64,000 bases of DNA from Corynebacterium halotolerans YIM 70093 = DSM 44683 (GCF_000341345.1 NC_020302.1:1034075-1098074), one strand, 5' to 3'; shown: positions 18,187 to 27,242, numbered from the stretch's first letter. Made by a program: numbers and translations. The notes: generated by a model not told the origin, from the letters alone.

Positions 18187-18193
18187 CTTATCC

Positions 18194-18280
18194 ATGTTCG
18201 TTCAGCGATTTTATTTTGGTGAGGCTCCGGGACCTGTTCCCCGCCTCGCCAGGTCGCGTGCCCTGACAGTCACGAGCTAG
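18194..18280 (+). CDS. Aromatic leader peptide (28 aa) of the DAHP synthase attenuator
   Basis: A 28-codon frame begins 13 nt after a -10 hexamer and ends in TAG, about 165 nt before the DAHP synthase gene. Codons 6-8 are Phe-Tyr-Phe, and codon 2 is also Phe. This is the ribosome-stalling signature expected of a leader sensing charged tRNA-Phe and tRNA-Tyr, the end products that control this enzyme. GGCTCCGG within codons 10-13 is complementary to CCGGAGCC at 18297-18304, just before the terminator hairpin. The remainder of the peptide (rich in Arg, Ala and Pro) looks unconstrained, as usual for leaders. Confidence 0.8.
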   Translation: MFVQRFYFGEAPGPVPRLARSRALTVTS

Positions 18281-18305
18281 CGAGCAGACGAACACACCGG
18301 AGCCG

Positions 18306-18348
18306 AGCAGCACCTCCCCGAGAGATCGGGTGGAGGGGCTGCTTTTTT
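18306..18348 (+). terminator. Attenuator terminator upstream of DAHP synthase
   Basis: AGCAGC at 18306-18311 pairs with GCTGCT at 18338-18343, with an inner CCTCC/GGAGG and CCGA/TCGG stem, followed directly by a T-run. It sits between the leader peptide and the structural gene. A competing pairing of 18223-18230 with 18297-18304 ends just upstream of its 5' arm. Confidence 0.85.
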
Positions 18349-18446
18349 CGTACCCGATACTTTTTTGCTCGCCCCCACCAGCAGGCGGGCACCACATCTC
18401 CCGCCCCGACAACACCAGACAGCACCCGAGAAAGGCCCCCTGCACC

Positions 18447-19553
18447 ATGAGTTCCCCGGTTTCCCTGAAGAACGCCGCCTCCACCTCGAATAAGCGCGTC
18501 CGCGCCTTCCACGACCTGCCCGCTCCGGAAGAGATCCAGGGCATGCTGCCCCTGTCGGAGTCCCAGGCCGCGAAGGTCGAGGCCGACCGCCAGGAGATCG
18601 CCGACATCTTCGCCGGTGACGACGACCGCCTCGTCGTCGTCGTGGGACCCTGCTCCATCCACGACCCGGACGCCGCCCTCGACTACGCCAACCGCCTGGC
18701 CCCGCTGGCGGCCCGCCTCGACCGGGACCTGAAGGTGGTCATGCGCGTGTACTTCGAGAAGCCGCGCACCACCGTGGGCTGGAAGGGCCTGATCAACGAC
18801 CCGCACCTGAACGAGACCTTCGACATCAACCACGGCCTGCAGCTGGCCCGCAAGGTGCTCATCGACGTGGTCAACCTGGACCTGCCGACCGCGTGCGAGT
18901 TCCTCGAGCCGAACTCCCCGCAGTACTACGCCGACGCCGTGGCCTGGGGGGCGATCGGGGCGCGGACCACCGAGTCCCAGGTCCACCGCCAGCTGGCCTC
19001 CGGGATGTCCATGCCCATCGGCTTCAAGAACGGCACCGACGGCAACGTCCAGGTCGCCGTCGATGCGGTGGCGGCAGCGGCGGAGCCGCACTTCTTCTTC
19101 GGCACCTCTGACGGCGGTCGACCCGCCGTTGTGGAGACCGCCGGCAACAGCAACTGCCACGTCATCCTGCGCGGCGGCACCACCGGCCCCAACTTCGACG
19201 CGGAGTCGGTCGCCGCGGCCGTCGGCAAGATCGGGGCGGACGCCCGCCTGATGATCGACGCCTCGCACGCCAACTCCGGCAAGGACCACGTCCGTCAGGC
19301 CCGGGTCGTGGCGGACGTCGCCGCCCAGGTCGCCGACGGCAACGCCGCGATCGCCGGCGTGATGCTGGAGTCCTTCCTGGTGGGCGGCGCCCAGTCCCTG
19401 GATTCCGCGAAGCTGGAGTGCAACGGCGGCGAGGGGCTGGTCTACGGCCAGTCCATCACCGACAAGTGCATGGACATCGACACCACCGTCGACCTGCTCG
19501 GCGAGCTGGCCGCCGCGGTGCGCGCCCGCCGCGCCGCGGCGGTGGGGGAGTAA
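18447..19553 (+). CDS. aroF: 3-deoxy-7-phosphoheptulonate (DAHP) synthase, class I
   Basis: This enzyme condenses phosphoenolpyruvate and erythrose 4-phosphate, the first step of the shikimate pathway. The 368-residue sequence has the class I signatures VVGPCSIHDPDAALDYA, MRVYFEKPRTTVGWKGLINDP, IGARTTESQVHR with PEP-binding residues, GFKNGTDGN and IDASHANSGKDH with metal ligands. It is the AroF/G/H type, not the larger plant-like class II type. The ATG at 18447 has GAGAAAGG upstream and lies after the attenuator. C. glutamicum has the orthologous class I gene beside uppS and coaA. End-product control is therefore likely at transcription as well as by feedback. Confidence 0.95.
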   Translation: MSSPVSLKNAASTSNKRVRAFHDLPAPEEIQGMLPLSESQAAKVEADRQEIADIFAGDDDRLVVVVGPCSIHDPDAALDYANRLAPLAARLDRDLKVVMRVYFEKPRTTVGWKGLINDPHLNETFDINHGLQLARKVLIDVVNLDLPTACEFLEPNSPQYYADAVAWGAIGARTTESQVHRQLASGMSMPIGFKNGTDGNVQVAVDAVAAAAEPHFFFGTSDGGRPAVVETAGNSNCHVILRGGTTGPNFDAESVAAAVGKIGADARLMIDASHANSGKDHVRQARVVADVAAQVADGNAAIAGVMLESFLVGGAQSLDSAKLECNGGEGLVYGQSITDKCMDIDTTVDLLGELAAAVRARRAAAVGE

Positions 19554-19607
19554 CCCGCCCACGGCTCACCGAACGAGCGGGCGGGCAGGCACGCTAGAAT
19601 CAGCCGT

Positions 19608-20378
19608 GTGAACATCCTGCCCCGCCTGCTGTACCCGCTCTACGAGGCCCGCCTGCTCCGCGAGCTGAAGGGCGCGCGGCAGCCGAAGCACATCGCCATC
19701 ATGGCGGACGGCAACCGACGGTGGGCGCGGGAGGCCGGTTTCACCGACATTAGCCACGGACACCGGGCGGGCGCGAAGAAGATCGGTGAGATGGTCCGCT
19801 GGTGCGAGGAGACCGAGGTCGAGGTCGTCACCGTCTACCTGCTGTCGACGGAGAACCTGCGCCGTGAACCCGAGGAGCTGCAGCTGCTGTTCGACATCAT
19901 CGTCGACGTCGTCGCCGAGCTCGCCCACGGCGACCACGACTGCCGGGTGCGCCTGGTAGGGCACCTGGACCTGCTGCCGACCGACGTCTCCCGGCGGCTG
20001 CGGGAGGCGGCCGAGGGCACCGAGGAACGCACTGGGGTGTGCGTGAACATCGCCGTCGGCTACGGCGGGCGCCAGGAGATCGTCGACGCCGTGCAGGGAC
20101 TGATCGCCGAGGAGGTGGCCGCCGGCACCCCGGCCGGGGAACTGGCCGACAAGGTCACCGTCGACTCGTTGGCCACCCACCTGTACACCTCCGGCCAGCC
20201 GGATCCGGACCTGGTCATCCGCACCTCCGGCGAGCAGCGCCTGTCCGGCTTCCTGCTGTGGCAGGCCGCCTACTCGGAGATCTGGTTCACCGAGACCTAC
20301 TGGCCGGCCTTCCGCCGCATCGACTTCCTGCGCGCGCTGCGCGACTACTCGATGCGCTCCCGCCGCTTCGGAAAATGA
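19608..20378 (+). CDS. uppS: Isoprenyl (polyprenyl) diphosphate synthase, UppS family
   Basis: This 256-residue cis-prenyltransferase extends allylic diphosphates with isopentenyl diphosphate, making the polyprenyl carrier for cell wall and arabinogalactan synthesis. Motifs are HIAIMADGNRRWA with the catalytic Asp, GHRAGAKKI, VTVYLLSTENLRR, and the C-terminal DLVIRTSGEQRLSGFLLWQAAYSE with SGEQRLS and WQ signatures. Corynebacteria usually carry two such genes. Product chain length cannot be read from sequence. TAGAAT at 19595-19600 lies 13 nt before this GTG, arguing for a separate leaderless transcript. Confidence 0.93.
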   Translation: MNILPRLLYPLYEARLLRELKGARQPKHIAIMADGNRRWAREAGFTDISHGHRAGAKKIGEMVRWCEETEVEVVTVYLLSTENLRREPEELQLLFDIIVDVVAELAHGDHDCRVRLVGHLDLLPTDVSRRLREAAEGTEERTGVCVNIAVGYGGRQEIVDAVQGLIAEEVAAGTPAGELADKVTVDSLATHLYTSGQPDPDLVIRTSGEQRLSGFLLWQAAYSEIWFTETYWPAFRRIDFLRALRDYSMRSRRFGK

Positions 20379-20394
20379 AAGGAGCCCCGCAACC

Positions 20395-20913
20395 GTGAGC
20401 GCCACCGTCCTCTACGACACCTCCTACGGATCCACCCGTCAGTACGCGGAGGAACTCGCCCGCCGCCTGGGCACCACCGCACAACAGCTGGCCGAGGCCG
20501 CGCCCGCCGAGCTCACGGCCGGCACCGGCCCGCTCATCGTGCTCTCCCCGGTGCACGGCCCCTCGATCCCGGCCGCCGCCTTCGTGGCGAAACACGATCT
20601 GGGACCGCGCCCGGTGGCCGTGTGCGCGGTGGGAATGACACTGATCGATGAGGCCCGCCGGAAGGACCAGATGGCCGGGATGCTCTCCGACAGGCCGGAG
20701 GTGGCCCGCTTCTACCTGCCGGGGCGCCTCGCGTACTCCACGATGAACCGCAGACACCGGATGATCATGTGGGGCATCATCAAGGCGCTCAAGGCCAAGC
20801 CGGAATCCGCCCGCAGCGCCAACGACCGGGCCATGATCGACTCCTTCGACCGCGACACCGACCGGGTGGACCTGGCGGAGCTCGACGCCGTCGTGGAGTG
20901 GGCGCAGGTCTGA
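20395..20913 (+). CDS. Flavodoxin-like domain protein
   Basis: The 172-residue protein begins TVLYDTSYGSTRQYAEELARRLG, the phosphate-binding loop of flavodoxins (T/S-x-x-G-x-T). It follows a flavodoxin-fold pattern through PLIVLSPVHGPSIPAAAFV and RPVAVCAVGMTLID. The C-terminal third resembles HemG-like flavodoxin-domain proteins (FYLPGRLAYSTMNRRHRMIMWGI, with a possible amphipathic helix). FMN binding is likely and the redox partner is unknown. GTG start with AAAGGAGC ribosome site, 16 nt after uppS, so it is probably co-transcribed with it. Confidence 0.78.
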   Translation: MSATVLYDTSYGSTRQYAEELARRLGTTAQQLAEAAPAELTAGTGPLIVLSPVHGPSIPAAAFVAKHDLGPRPVAVCAVGMTLIDEARRKDQMAGMLSDRPEVARFYLPGRLAYSTMNRRHRMIMWGIIKALKAKPESARSANDRAMIDSFDRDTDRVDLAELDAVVEWAQV

Positions 20914-20921
20914 CGCGGTTC

Positions 20922-21278
20922 CTACTCGTCGGCCGGACTGTCCGGATCCTGGTCATGCGCCCGGATGATCGCGGGCAGCAGACCCGGGAACCGGTCCTCC
21001 AGATCCCGGTGGCGCAGTGAATTGAGGATCGCGGTGCCCTCCCGGCGCTGCTGAATCAGCCCGGCCTCCCGCAGCACCCGGAAGTGGTGGGTGGCCGTGG
21101 ACTTGCTCACGGGCAGATCCAGCGCCAGGCACGGCAGCTCCCGCCAGCCGTCCCACGCGGAACGCCGGGCCAGCTTGTGGACGATCCTCCTCCGCACCGG
21201 ATCCGCCAACGCGGAGAGCACCCCGTCCAGGGTCAGCTCTCTGACGGCCGGGTGCTCGAGTTCACGCATAGCGGACAT
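20922..21278 (-). CDS. ArsR/SmtB-type winged-helix transcriptional regulator
   Basis: The 118-residue protein has an ArsR winged helix: LDGVLSALADPVRRRIVHKLARR, then the recognition region LPVSKSTATHHFRVLREAGLIQQRREGTAILNSLR. Only one cysteine (ELPCLALDLP) is present and no clear metal-binding set, so the effector is unknown. The H-H-F-x-x-L pattern fits ArsR families controlling efflux or redox genes. It lies 28 nt downstream of coaA on the same strand and converges on the flavodoxin-like gene with an 8-nt gap. A GGGAGA ribosome site precedes the ATG. Confidence 0.85.
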   Translation of the reverse strand: MSAMRELEHPAVRELTLDGVLSALADPVRRRIVHKLARRSAWDGWRELPCLALDLPVSKSTATHHFRVLREAGLIQQRREGTAILNSLRHRDLEDRFPGLLPAIIRAHDQDPDSPADE

Positions 21279-21306
21279 TCTCCCACACGCCCGTGCGGAC
21301 CGGGCG

Positions 21307-22233
21307 TCAGATCTTGCGCATGCGCACCCGCTCGACCAGGTGGTCGGCGCCCTTGGTCAGCACCAGGGAGGCCCGCACCCGGGTCGGCAGGATGTTCTCC
21401 ACCAGGTTCGGCAGGTTGATCGACTGCCAGATCTCCCGGGCCTCGGCGGTGGCCTTCGTGTCACCCATGTCGGCGAAGTGCGAGAAGTGCGCGCCGGGCT
21501 CCCGGAAGGCGGTGGAGCGCAGTTGCAGGAAACGGTCGATGTACCACCGCTCGATGTCCTCCGTGCGGGCGTCGACGTAGACGGAGAAGTCGAACAGGTC
21601 CGAGACCATCAGGGTCGGCCCGGTCTGCAGCACGTTCAGCCCCTCGAGGATGAGGATGTCCGGCTGCGTGATCGTCTGCACCTGACCCGGCACCCGGTCG
21701 TAGCGGGTGTGGGAGTACACCGGCGCGTCCACCTCGGGGCGACCCGACTTCACGTCGGTGACGAAGCGCAGCAGGGCGCGCTGGTCGTAGGACTCCGGGA
21801 ACCCCTTGCGCTTCATCAGGCCGCGCCGGTTGAGCTCGGCCGCCGGGTGGAGGAAACCATCGGTGGTCACCAGTCCCACTCGGGGGTGGGACTCCCACCG
21901 CTGCAGCAGCACCTGGAGCAGACGGGCGGTGGTGGACTTGCCGACGGCCACCGAGCCGGCCACCCCGATGATGAACGGCACGTGCCCCGGGTTGTTGCCC
22001 AGGAAGGTCTCGGTAGCGGTGGTCAGTTTCTGCCGCGCGCTCACCTGGAGATGGATGAGCCGGCTCAGCGGCAGGTAGACCTCGGCGACCTCGTCAAGGT
22101 CGATGTTCTCGCCGATACCACGCAGTTGCGCCAGCTCACTCTCGGTGAGGACCTGGGGCATGGATTTACGCAGACCACGCCAGGAGGCGCGGTCGAAATC
22201 CAGGTAGGGGCTGGTGTCCTTGGGGCGGGCCAT
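21307..22233 (-). CDS. coaA: Pantothenate kinase, type I
   Basis: This enzyme phosphorylates pantothenate, the first committed step of coenzyme A synthesis. The 308-residue length and the P-loop [19 protein letters not shown] near residue 95, plus [20 protein letters not shown] and LEGLNVLQ, identify the CoaA-type kinase of the uridine kinase-like fold. These kinases are normally feedback-inhibited by CoA. It is divergent from glyA with a 160-nt spacer. GACAAT lies about 12 nt before the ATG, so a leaderless start is likely. Confidence 0.96.
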   Translation of the reverse strand: MARPKDTSPYLDFDRASWRGLRKSMPQVLTESELAQLRGIGENIDLDEVAEVYLPLSRLIHLQVSARQKLTTATETFLGNNPGHVPFIIGVAGSVAVGKSTTARLLQVLLQRWESHPRVGLVTTDGFLHPAAELNRRGLMKRKGFPESYDQRALLRFVTDVKSGRPEVDAPVYSHTRYDRVPGQVQTITQPDILILEGLNVLQTGPTLMVSDLFDFSVYVDARTEDIERWYIDRFLQLRSTAFREPGAHFSHFADMGDTKATAEAREIWQSINLPNLVENILPTRVRASLVLTKGADHLVERVRMRKI

Positions 22234-22393
22234 GCACCCATTGTCTCACCTGCCCGCAGGCCACCCGTGGTGGCGGTGGGGAAACAGGGGGTACCGGGAC
22301 CGGCGGGAAGGTAAGCTCAAGCACCGTATGCCGCACCCGCAGGATGAGGCGGGTGGCGGCGCGTCGATCAACGAAAGGCTGGACGAAACGCCC

Positions 22394-23686
22394 ATGACCG
22401 CAGCTGATGTCCGATACCAGGAGCTCGCCCAGCTCGACCCGGAGGTGGCGCGCGCCATCGACGGTGAGCTGGCGCGCCAGCGAGAGACCCTCGAGATGAT
22501 CGCCTCCGAGAACTTCGTGCCGCGTGCCGTGCTGCAGGCGCAGGGCTCGGTCTTCACCAACAAGTACGCCGAGGGCTACCCGGGCCGCCGTTACTACGGT
22601 GGTTGCGAGCACGCCGACGTCGTCGAGGATCTGGCCCGCGACCGCGCCAAGGAGCTCTTCGGCGCCGACTTCGCCAACGTCCAGCCGCACTCCGGTGCCC
22701 AGGCGAACGCGGCCGTGCTGCACGCCCTGGCCAGCCCCGGCGACAAGATCATGGGGCTGTCCCTGGCCCACGGCGGCCACCTGACCCACGGCATGAAGAT
22801 CAACTTCTCCGGCAAGCTCTACGAGGTCATCGCCTACGAGGTCGATCCGGAGACCATGCGCATCGACATGGACCGCGTCCGCGAGCAGGCCCTGGCCGAG
22901 CGCCCGAAGGTGCTCATCGCCGGCTGGTCCGCCTATCCGCGCACCATCGACTTCGAGGCCTTCCGCTCCATCGCCGACGAGGTCGGCGCCTACCTGTGGA
23001 CCGACATGGCGCACTTCGCCGGCCTGGTCGCCGCGGACCTGCACCCGTCGCCGGTGCCGCACTCCGACGTCGTGTCCACCACCATCCACAAGACCCTCGG
23101 TGGCCCGCGCTCCGGCATGATCCTGTCCCGCCAGGACTACGCCAAGAAGCTCAACTCCGCCGTGTTCCCGGGGCAGCAGGGCGGCCCGCTCATGCACGTC
23201 ATCGCCGCCAAGGCCGTCGCGCTGAAGATCGCCGCCACCGAGGAGTTCCGCGACCGCCAGGCCCGCACCCTCGAGGGCGCGCGCATCCTGGCCGAGCGAC
23301 TGACCGGTGAGGACTGCAGGGCCGCGGGTGTCGACGTGCTCACCGGCGGCACCGACGTGCACCTGGTGCTCGCCGACCTGCGCAACTCCGAGATGGACGG
23401 CCAGCAGGCGGAGGATCTCCTCCACGAGGTGGGTATCACCGTCAACCGCAACGCCGTGCCGTTCGATCCGCGTCCGCCGGCAGTCTCCTCCGGCCTGCGC
23501 ATCGGCACCCCGGCGCTGGCCACCCGCGGTCTCGACGCCGAGGCCTTCACCGAGGTCGCCGACATCATCGGCACCGCCCTGGCCCAGGGCAGGGGCGTCG
23601 ACGTCGAGGCCCTGCGCGCCCGTGTCACCAGGCTGACCGAGCAGTACCCGCTCTACGAGGGCCTCGAGGACTGGAAGCTGCGCTAA
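22394..23686 (+). CDS. glyA: Serine hydroxymethyltransferase
   Basis: The PLP enzyme converts serine and tetrahydrofolate to glycine and methylene-tetrahydrofolate. The 430-residue sequence has [15 protein letters not shown], the [10 protein letters not shown] loop, and the PLP lysine site [16 protein letters not shown] near residue 230. It also has [11 protein letters not shown] and [13 protein letters not shown] start at ATG 22394 because homologues begin near [11 protein letters not shown]; an upstream in-frame ATG at 22328 is possible but would add a non-conserved extension. In corynebacteria glyA is divergent from coaA, as here. Confidence 0.96.
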   Translation: MTAADVRYQELAQLDPEVARAIDGELARQRETLEMIASENFVPRAVLQAQGSVFTNKYAEGYPGRRYYGGCEHADVVEDLARDRAKELFGADFANVQPHSGAQANAAVLHALASPGDKIMGLSLAHGGHLTHGMKINFSGKLYEVIAYEVDPETMRIDMDRVREQALAERPKVLIAGWSAYPRTIDFEAFRSIADEVGAYLWTDMAHFAGLVAADLHPSPVPHSDVVSTTIHKTLGGPRSGMILSRQDYAKKLNSAVFPGQQGGPLMHVIAAKAVALKIAATEEFRDRQARTLEGARILAERLTGEDCRAAGVDVLTGGTDVHLVLADLRNSEMDGQQAEDLLHEVGITVNRNAVPFDPRPPAVSSGLRIGTPALATRGLDAEAFTEVADIIGTALAQGRGVDVEALRARVTRLTEQYPLYEGLEDWKLR

Positions 23687-23710
23687 GAGCTTTTCCTTCG
23701 GCTGCTGTAC

Positions 23711-23745
23711 GCCCGTGCCTCCCGCGATCTGCGGAAGGCGCGGGC
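23711..23745. terminator. Terminator between convergent glyA and tetR
   Basis: GCCCGTGCCTCCCGC pairs imperfectly with GCGGAAGGCGCGGGC across a 5-nt loop. The T-run is weak. Confidence 0.65.
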
Positions 23746-23778
23746 GTTGTGTGTTCGGGGGTCTGCGCGCGGTGGCTC

Positions 23779-24387
23779 TCACCCGCGCCAGTCGCCGAGC
23801 GCGCCCTCGAGCGCACCGAGCGCGGCGTCGACAAGCGGGTGACGTCCATCCTCCGGGCAGCCGGCCTCGACCCAGTGCCCGCAGGCCTGGTCGAGAAAGC
23901 CGACATAGCCCCACAGGGCGTACTCGTGGCGGGTCCACCCGCTGACGCGCAGCAGTGCGCGCAGCCGGCCGATGAACTCACCGCGGGCCTTCCGGCGCAC
24001 CGCCAGTGCCTCCGCCGGTTCCGCGCGGGTGGCGGTGACCGTCCTGCCGGCGGCCAGGTGGTCGAGGTGGACCAGCAGCAGTGCGCGCACCCGATCACGC
24101 ACGGGCACACCGGCGGGCAGGGCGTCCCCGGCGGCCTGTTGCGCGGCCGCCAGTCGGTCGAGCGCGTCGGCGACGACGGCGGCGTAGAGTCCGGCCTTGC
24201 TGCCGAAGTAGTGGAAGACCAGCGCCGTGGAGCTGCCCGAGGCCTCCGCGATCGCCGCCGTGGACGCCTTGGGGTAGGGGGTGTCGGCGAAGTGCTCCCG
24301 GGCTGCGGCGAGGATGACGGCGCGGCGTTCCTCCACGCCGAGGCGCTGGCGTCGCGGGCGGGGCCGGGGCTGCGGGGTGGCGGTCAC
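23779..24387 (-). CDS. TetR family transcriptional regulator
   Basis: The 202-residue protein has a TetR helix-turn-helix near residues 20-65: RRAVILAAAREHFADTPYPKASTAAIAEASGSS, then TALVFHYFGSKAGLYAAVVADAL. The C-terminal ligand domain is not recognisable. The GTG at 24387 lies 13 nt after TACCAT on the same strand, implying a leaderless transcript. It is divergent from the GH13 gene, and two 19-bp palindromes lie between the genes (24406-24424, 24431-24449). The first is just upstream of its own -10 and the second overlaps the amylase leader. It therefore probably represses both. Confidence 0.88.
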   Translation of the reverse strand: MTATPQPRPRPRRQRLGVEERRAVILAAAREHFADTPYPKASTAAIAEASGSSTALVFHYFGSKAGLYAAVVADALDRLAAAQQAAGDALPAGVPVRDRVRALLLVHLDHLAAGRTVTATRAEPAEALAVRRKARGEFIGRLRALLRVSGWTRHEYALWGYVGFLDQACGHWVEAGCPEDGRHPLVDAALGALEGALGDWRG

Positions 24388-24405
24388 GGTGGCGATGGTA
24401 CCTGC

Positions 24406-24424
24406 TATTGAGCTAGAGTCAGTA
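24406..24424. promoter_or_regulatory. Putative TetR operator 1
   Basis: TATTGAGCTAGAGTCAGTA is an imperfect palindrome with half-sites TATTGA and TCAGTA 7 bp apart. It starts 25 bp before a second, better copy. Confidence 0.65.
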
Positions 24425-24430
24425 ACCAGT

Positions 24431-24449
24431 TATTGAACTAGGCTCAATA
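24431..24449. promoter_or_regulatory. Putative TetR operator 2
   Basis: TATTGAACTAGGCTCAATA has exact 6-bp half-sites (TATTGA and TCAATA). It ends just before the AGGAGGAG ribosome site of the GH13 gene, so bound repressor would block that transcript. Confidence 0.7.
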
Positions 24450-24458
24450 GGAGGAGCT

Positions 24459-25676
24459 GTGCCTCTGCTCGATCACGCCATCTGGTGGCATGTCTACCCG
24501 CTCGGAGCCGCCGGCGCACCCGTCCGCGACTGGCGGGACCGTCCCGACGCCCACGGCCACCGCCTGGGGAGACTGACGCCCTGGCTCGACTACGTGGTTG
24601 AGCTCGGCTGCGACGGCCTGCTGCTCGGCCCCATCTTCGACTCCGCCACCCACGGCTACGACACCCTCGACCACTTCCGCATCGACCCGCGGCTGGGCGA
24701 TGACGCCGACTTCGACCGGCTGATCGCCGAGGCGCACTCCCGCGGGCTGTCGGTCATCCTCGACGGCGTGTTCAACCACCTCGGCGTCGGGCACCCGCTG
24801 GTGGAGCGGACGCGGGAAGCGGGCGCGGGCCCGGTCCGGCTCGACGGCGACGGCCGCCCCCGGCCCTGGGAGGGCCACGGCGACCTCGCCGAGCTCGACC
24901 ACTCCGATCCGGCGGTGGCCGACCTCGTCGTGGAGGTGATGGAGCACTGGCTGGGCCGCGGCATCGCCGGTTGGCGGCTCGACGTCGCCTACGCGGTGCC
25001 GGTGGAGTTCTGGGCCGAGGTCACCGGCCGGGTGCGCCGGAACTTCCCGGACGCGGTATTCCTCGGCGAGATCATCCACGGCGACTACCTGGCGCTGATC
25101 GAGGAAGGTGGGCTGGACACCGTCACCCAGTACGAGCTGTGGAAGGCGATCTGGAGCTCCATCCGGGACGTCAACTTCTGGGAGCTGGCGCACGCCCTGC
25201 AGCGCCACGACGAGTTCTCCGCCCGGGCGCTCATGCAGACCTTCGTGGGCAACCACGACGTCGACCGCATCGCCAGCAGGGTCGGCGACGCCGGCGCGGC
25301 CCTGGCCGCCACGATCCTGTTCACCCTGCCTGGACTGCCGAGCATCTACTCCGGCGACGAGCAGGCCTTCCGCGGCACCAAGGGGCAGGGTGCGGCCGCC
25401 GACGACCCGCTGCGCCCCGCGCTGCCCGACACCCCCGACCAGCTGTCCACCGTCGGGCAGTGGATGTACAACCTGCACCGGGAGCTCATCGGCCTGCGGC
25501 GGCGCCACCCGTGGCTGGCCCGGGCGCGCGTGGAGATCACCGACACGTCCAACCCGGAGCTCACCTACGCGGTCACCGGTGACGGTCACCGGCTCGACGT
25601 GCGGCTGACCCTGGAGCCGGAGGTCACCGCCGAGCTGCGCTTCGACGACGGCGAGACCTTCCGGCGCAGCTGGTGA
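24459..25676 (+). CDS. GH13 alpha-amylase family glycoside hydrolase
   Basis: This 405-residue cytosolic protein (no signal peptide) has the GH13 catalytic regions in order: region I VILDGVFNHLG, region II GWRLDVAYAV with the nucleophile Asp, region III FLGEIIHGD with the acid/base Glu, and region IV FVGNHDVDRIAS. The N-terminus HAIWWHVYPLGAAGAPVRD is typical of small maltogenic or trehalose-type relatives, but the exact substrate cannot be assigned. It lies under an AGGAGGAG ribosome site and two TetR palindromes. Regulation by sugar or another ligand is an inference from the divergent TetR. Confidence 0.88.
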   Translation: MPLLDHAIWWHVYPLGAAGAPVRDWRDRPDAHGHRLGRLTPWLDYVVELGCDGLLLGPIFDSATHGYDTLDHFRIDPRLGDDADFDRLIAEAHSRGLSVILDGVFNHLGVGHPLVERTREAGAGPVRLDGDGRPRPWEGHGDLAELDHSDPAVADLVVEVMEHWLGRGIAGWRLDVAYAVPVEFWAEVTGRVRRNFPDAVFLGEIIHGDYLALIEEGGLDTVTQYELWKAIWSSIRDVNFWELAHALQRHDEFSARALMQTFVGNHDVDRIASRVGDAGAALAATILFTLPGLPSIYSGDEQAFRGTKGQGAAADDPLRPALPDTPDQLSTVGQWMYNLHRELIGLRRRHPWLARARVEITDTSNPELTYAVTGDGHRLDVRLTLEPEVTAELRFDDGETFRRSW

Positions 25677-25699
25677 ATCCCACCTGGTGGACGTGACGA

Positions 25700-25731
25700 A
25701 CCCCCGGCCACCTGAAGGGTGACCGGGGGTG
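25700..25731. terminator. Bidirectional terminator between GH13 and MFS genes
   Basis: CCCCCGGCCACC pairs with GGGTGACCGGGGG (one bulge) about 25 nt after the GH13 stop. Confidence 0.75.
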
Positions 25732-25790
25732 GGGGACAACTTCCGTCGAGAGAGGGGTGGGGGAGGCCGGCTGTCCTGGCCTGTCGGCTC

Positions 25791-27242
25791 CTACCGCGGG
25801 GCGGGGGCGTTCAGGGCCGGCTCATGAGGGGAGTCGCCGGGAACCTCCCGGCCGGCGGGCTCCGCGTCGGCGACGATCTCGGCGTCGGCCGGGGAGCGCG
25901 GGATGAGGGCGGTGCAGATGGCGCCGATGACGGCGACACCGGCGAAGAGGTAGAAGGCGCTGGAGGCTCCGAAGCCGGCGGCGATGATGAGGCCACCGAT
26001 GGCCGGGCCGACGATGCCGCCCAGTCGGCCGAAGCCGGCGACCCAGGACACCCCGGCGGCACGGGAGGAGGTGCCGTAGTAGTTGGAGGCCAGGCCGTAG
26101 GTGAGCACCTGGGTGCCCAGGACGCCGACGCCGGCGAAGGCGATGGCGATGTACAGCAGCGGCGCGAAGGTGATGAAGGGGAGGCCGAACAGGCAGACGG
26201 CGGCCAGCGCGAAGGTGGAGGTGATGATGGTCTTGGGGCCGATCTTGTCGGCGAACCAGGAGGCGATCAGACCGCCGATGACAGCGCCGCCGTTCAGGGC
26301 GAACAGGGAGTACAGGGAGTTGTCGGCACTGGTCCCGGCGGCCTGCATGATCTCCGGCAGCCAGGTGTTCAGGCCGTAGGTGGACAGCAGACCGATGAAG
26401 GACATGGCACCGATCAGGACGGTGCCCGGCAGGTAGGCGCGGGAGAAGATGCCGGCGAAACCGGTCTTCTCGACGGCCTTTTCGGCCTTGGCGGCGTTAT
26501 CGGCTGCGGCCGGGGCGGGGACGTCGGCGACGATGAACTGATCCTCCGGCAGGCCGTGCTTGACGCAGAGGGCACGGGCGTCGGCCTTACGGCCGCGGGC
26601 GACGAGCCAGCGCGGGGACTCCGGCAGGGCGAAGAAGGCGAGCGGCAGCAGGAAGACCAGCGGGGAGGCGCCGATCAGGAACAGGCCGCGCCAGCCGATC
26701 AGGTCCTCGAGCCCGATGGCGAGCAGGGAGGCCATGACGCCGCCGGCGGGGACGCCGGAGTAGACGATGGCGTTGAAGAGATTGCGGCGGTTCTTCGGGG
26801 CGAACTCCGCGATGATGGCACCGCCGGTGGCGACGATCATTCCGACACCCAGACCGGTGAGGAAGCGCAGCGCGCCGAACATCACGATCGAGGTGGACAT
26901 CGCGGTCAAGGCCATACCGAGGGAGAACCAGATGATGGCGGTGAGCATCAGCTTGCGGCGACCGAGGCGGTCACCGATGGCGCCGGCGGTCAGGGCGCCG
27001 ATCATCACGCCGATCATGGCGTAGGAGCCGAGGGTGCCGGCGACGGCGGGGGAGAGTTGGCCGATGTGGCTCGGATCCTCGAGGAGGGTCGACAGGACCG
27101 CGCCGTAGATGACGAGGTCGTAGCCGTCGAAGAGGATGGAGACGCCGACGACCGCGAGAATGAGGTAGACGGTCAGGCGGTGCCTGGGGGATTCCCAGGT
27201 GTCTCCCGCGCTGCGGGTCCCGGTGGTGAGTGGTGCGTTCAC
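25791..27242 (-). CDS. MFS transporter, aromatic acid:proton symporter (AAHS) type
   Basis: This 483-residue protein has twelve membrane segments. The signatures GDRLGRRKLM after segment 2, DGYDLVIYGAVLS in segment 1 and PESPRWLVARGR after segment 6 match the AAHS family (PcaK, BenK, GenK), which imports benzoate-type acids with protons. The Asp in DGYD is the conserved charge of that family. The substrate cannot be fixed and no catabolic operon adjoins it. I chose the GTG at 27242, preceded by AAAGGAG, over an upstream ATG that would add 27 non-conserved residues. Confidence 0.87.
   Translation of the reverse strand: MNAPLTTGTRSAGDTWESPRHRLTVYLILAVVGVSILFDGYDLVIYGAVLSTLLEDPSHIGQLSPAVAGTLGSYAMIGVMIGALTAGAIGDRLGRRKLMLTAIIWFSLGMALTAMSTSIVMFGALRFLTGLGVGMIVATGGAIIAEFAPKNRRNLFNAIVYSGVPAGGVMASLLAIGLEDLIGWRGLFLIGASPLVFLLPLAFFALPESPRWLVARGRKADARALCVKHGLPEDQFIVADVPAPAAADNAAKAEKAVEKTGFAGIFSRAYLPGTVLIGAMSFIGLLSTYGLNTWLPEIMQAAGTSADNSLYSLFALNGGAVIGGLIASWFADKIGPKTIITSTFALAAVCLFGLPFITFAPLLYIAIAFAGVGVLGTQVLTYGLASNYYGTSSRAAGVSWVAGFGRLGGIVGPAIGGLIIAAGFGASSAFYLFAGVAVIGAICTALIPRSPADAEIVADAEPAGREVPGDSPHEPALNAPAPR

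Noticed and set aside
24406..24449. The paired palindromes considered as a CRISPR or short tandem array.
   Set aside because: Only two units, each palindromic, with a regulator gene adjacent; operators explain them better.
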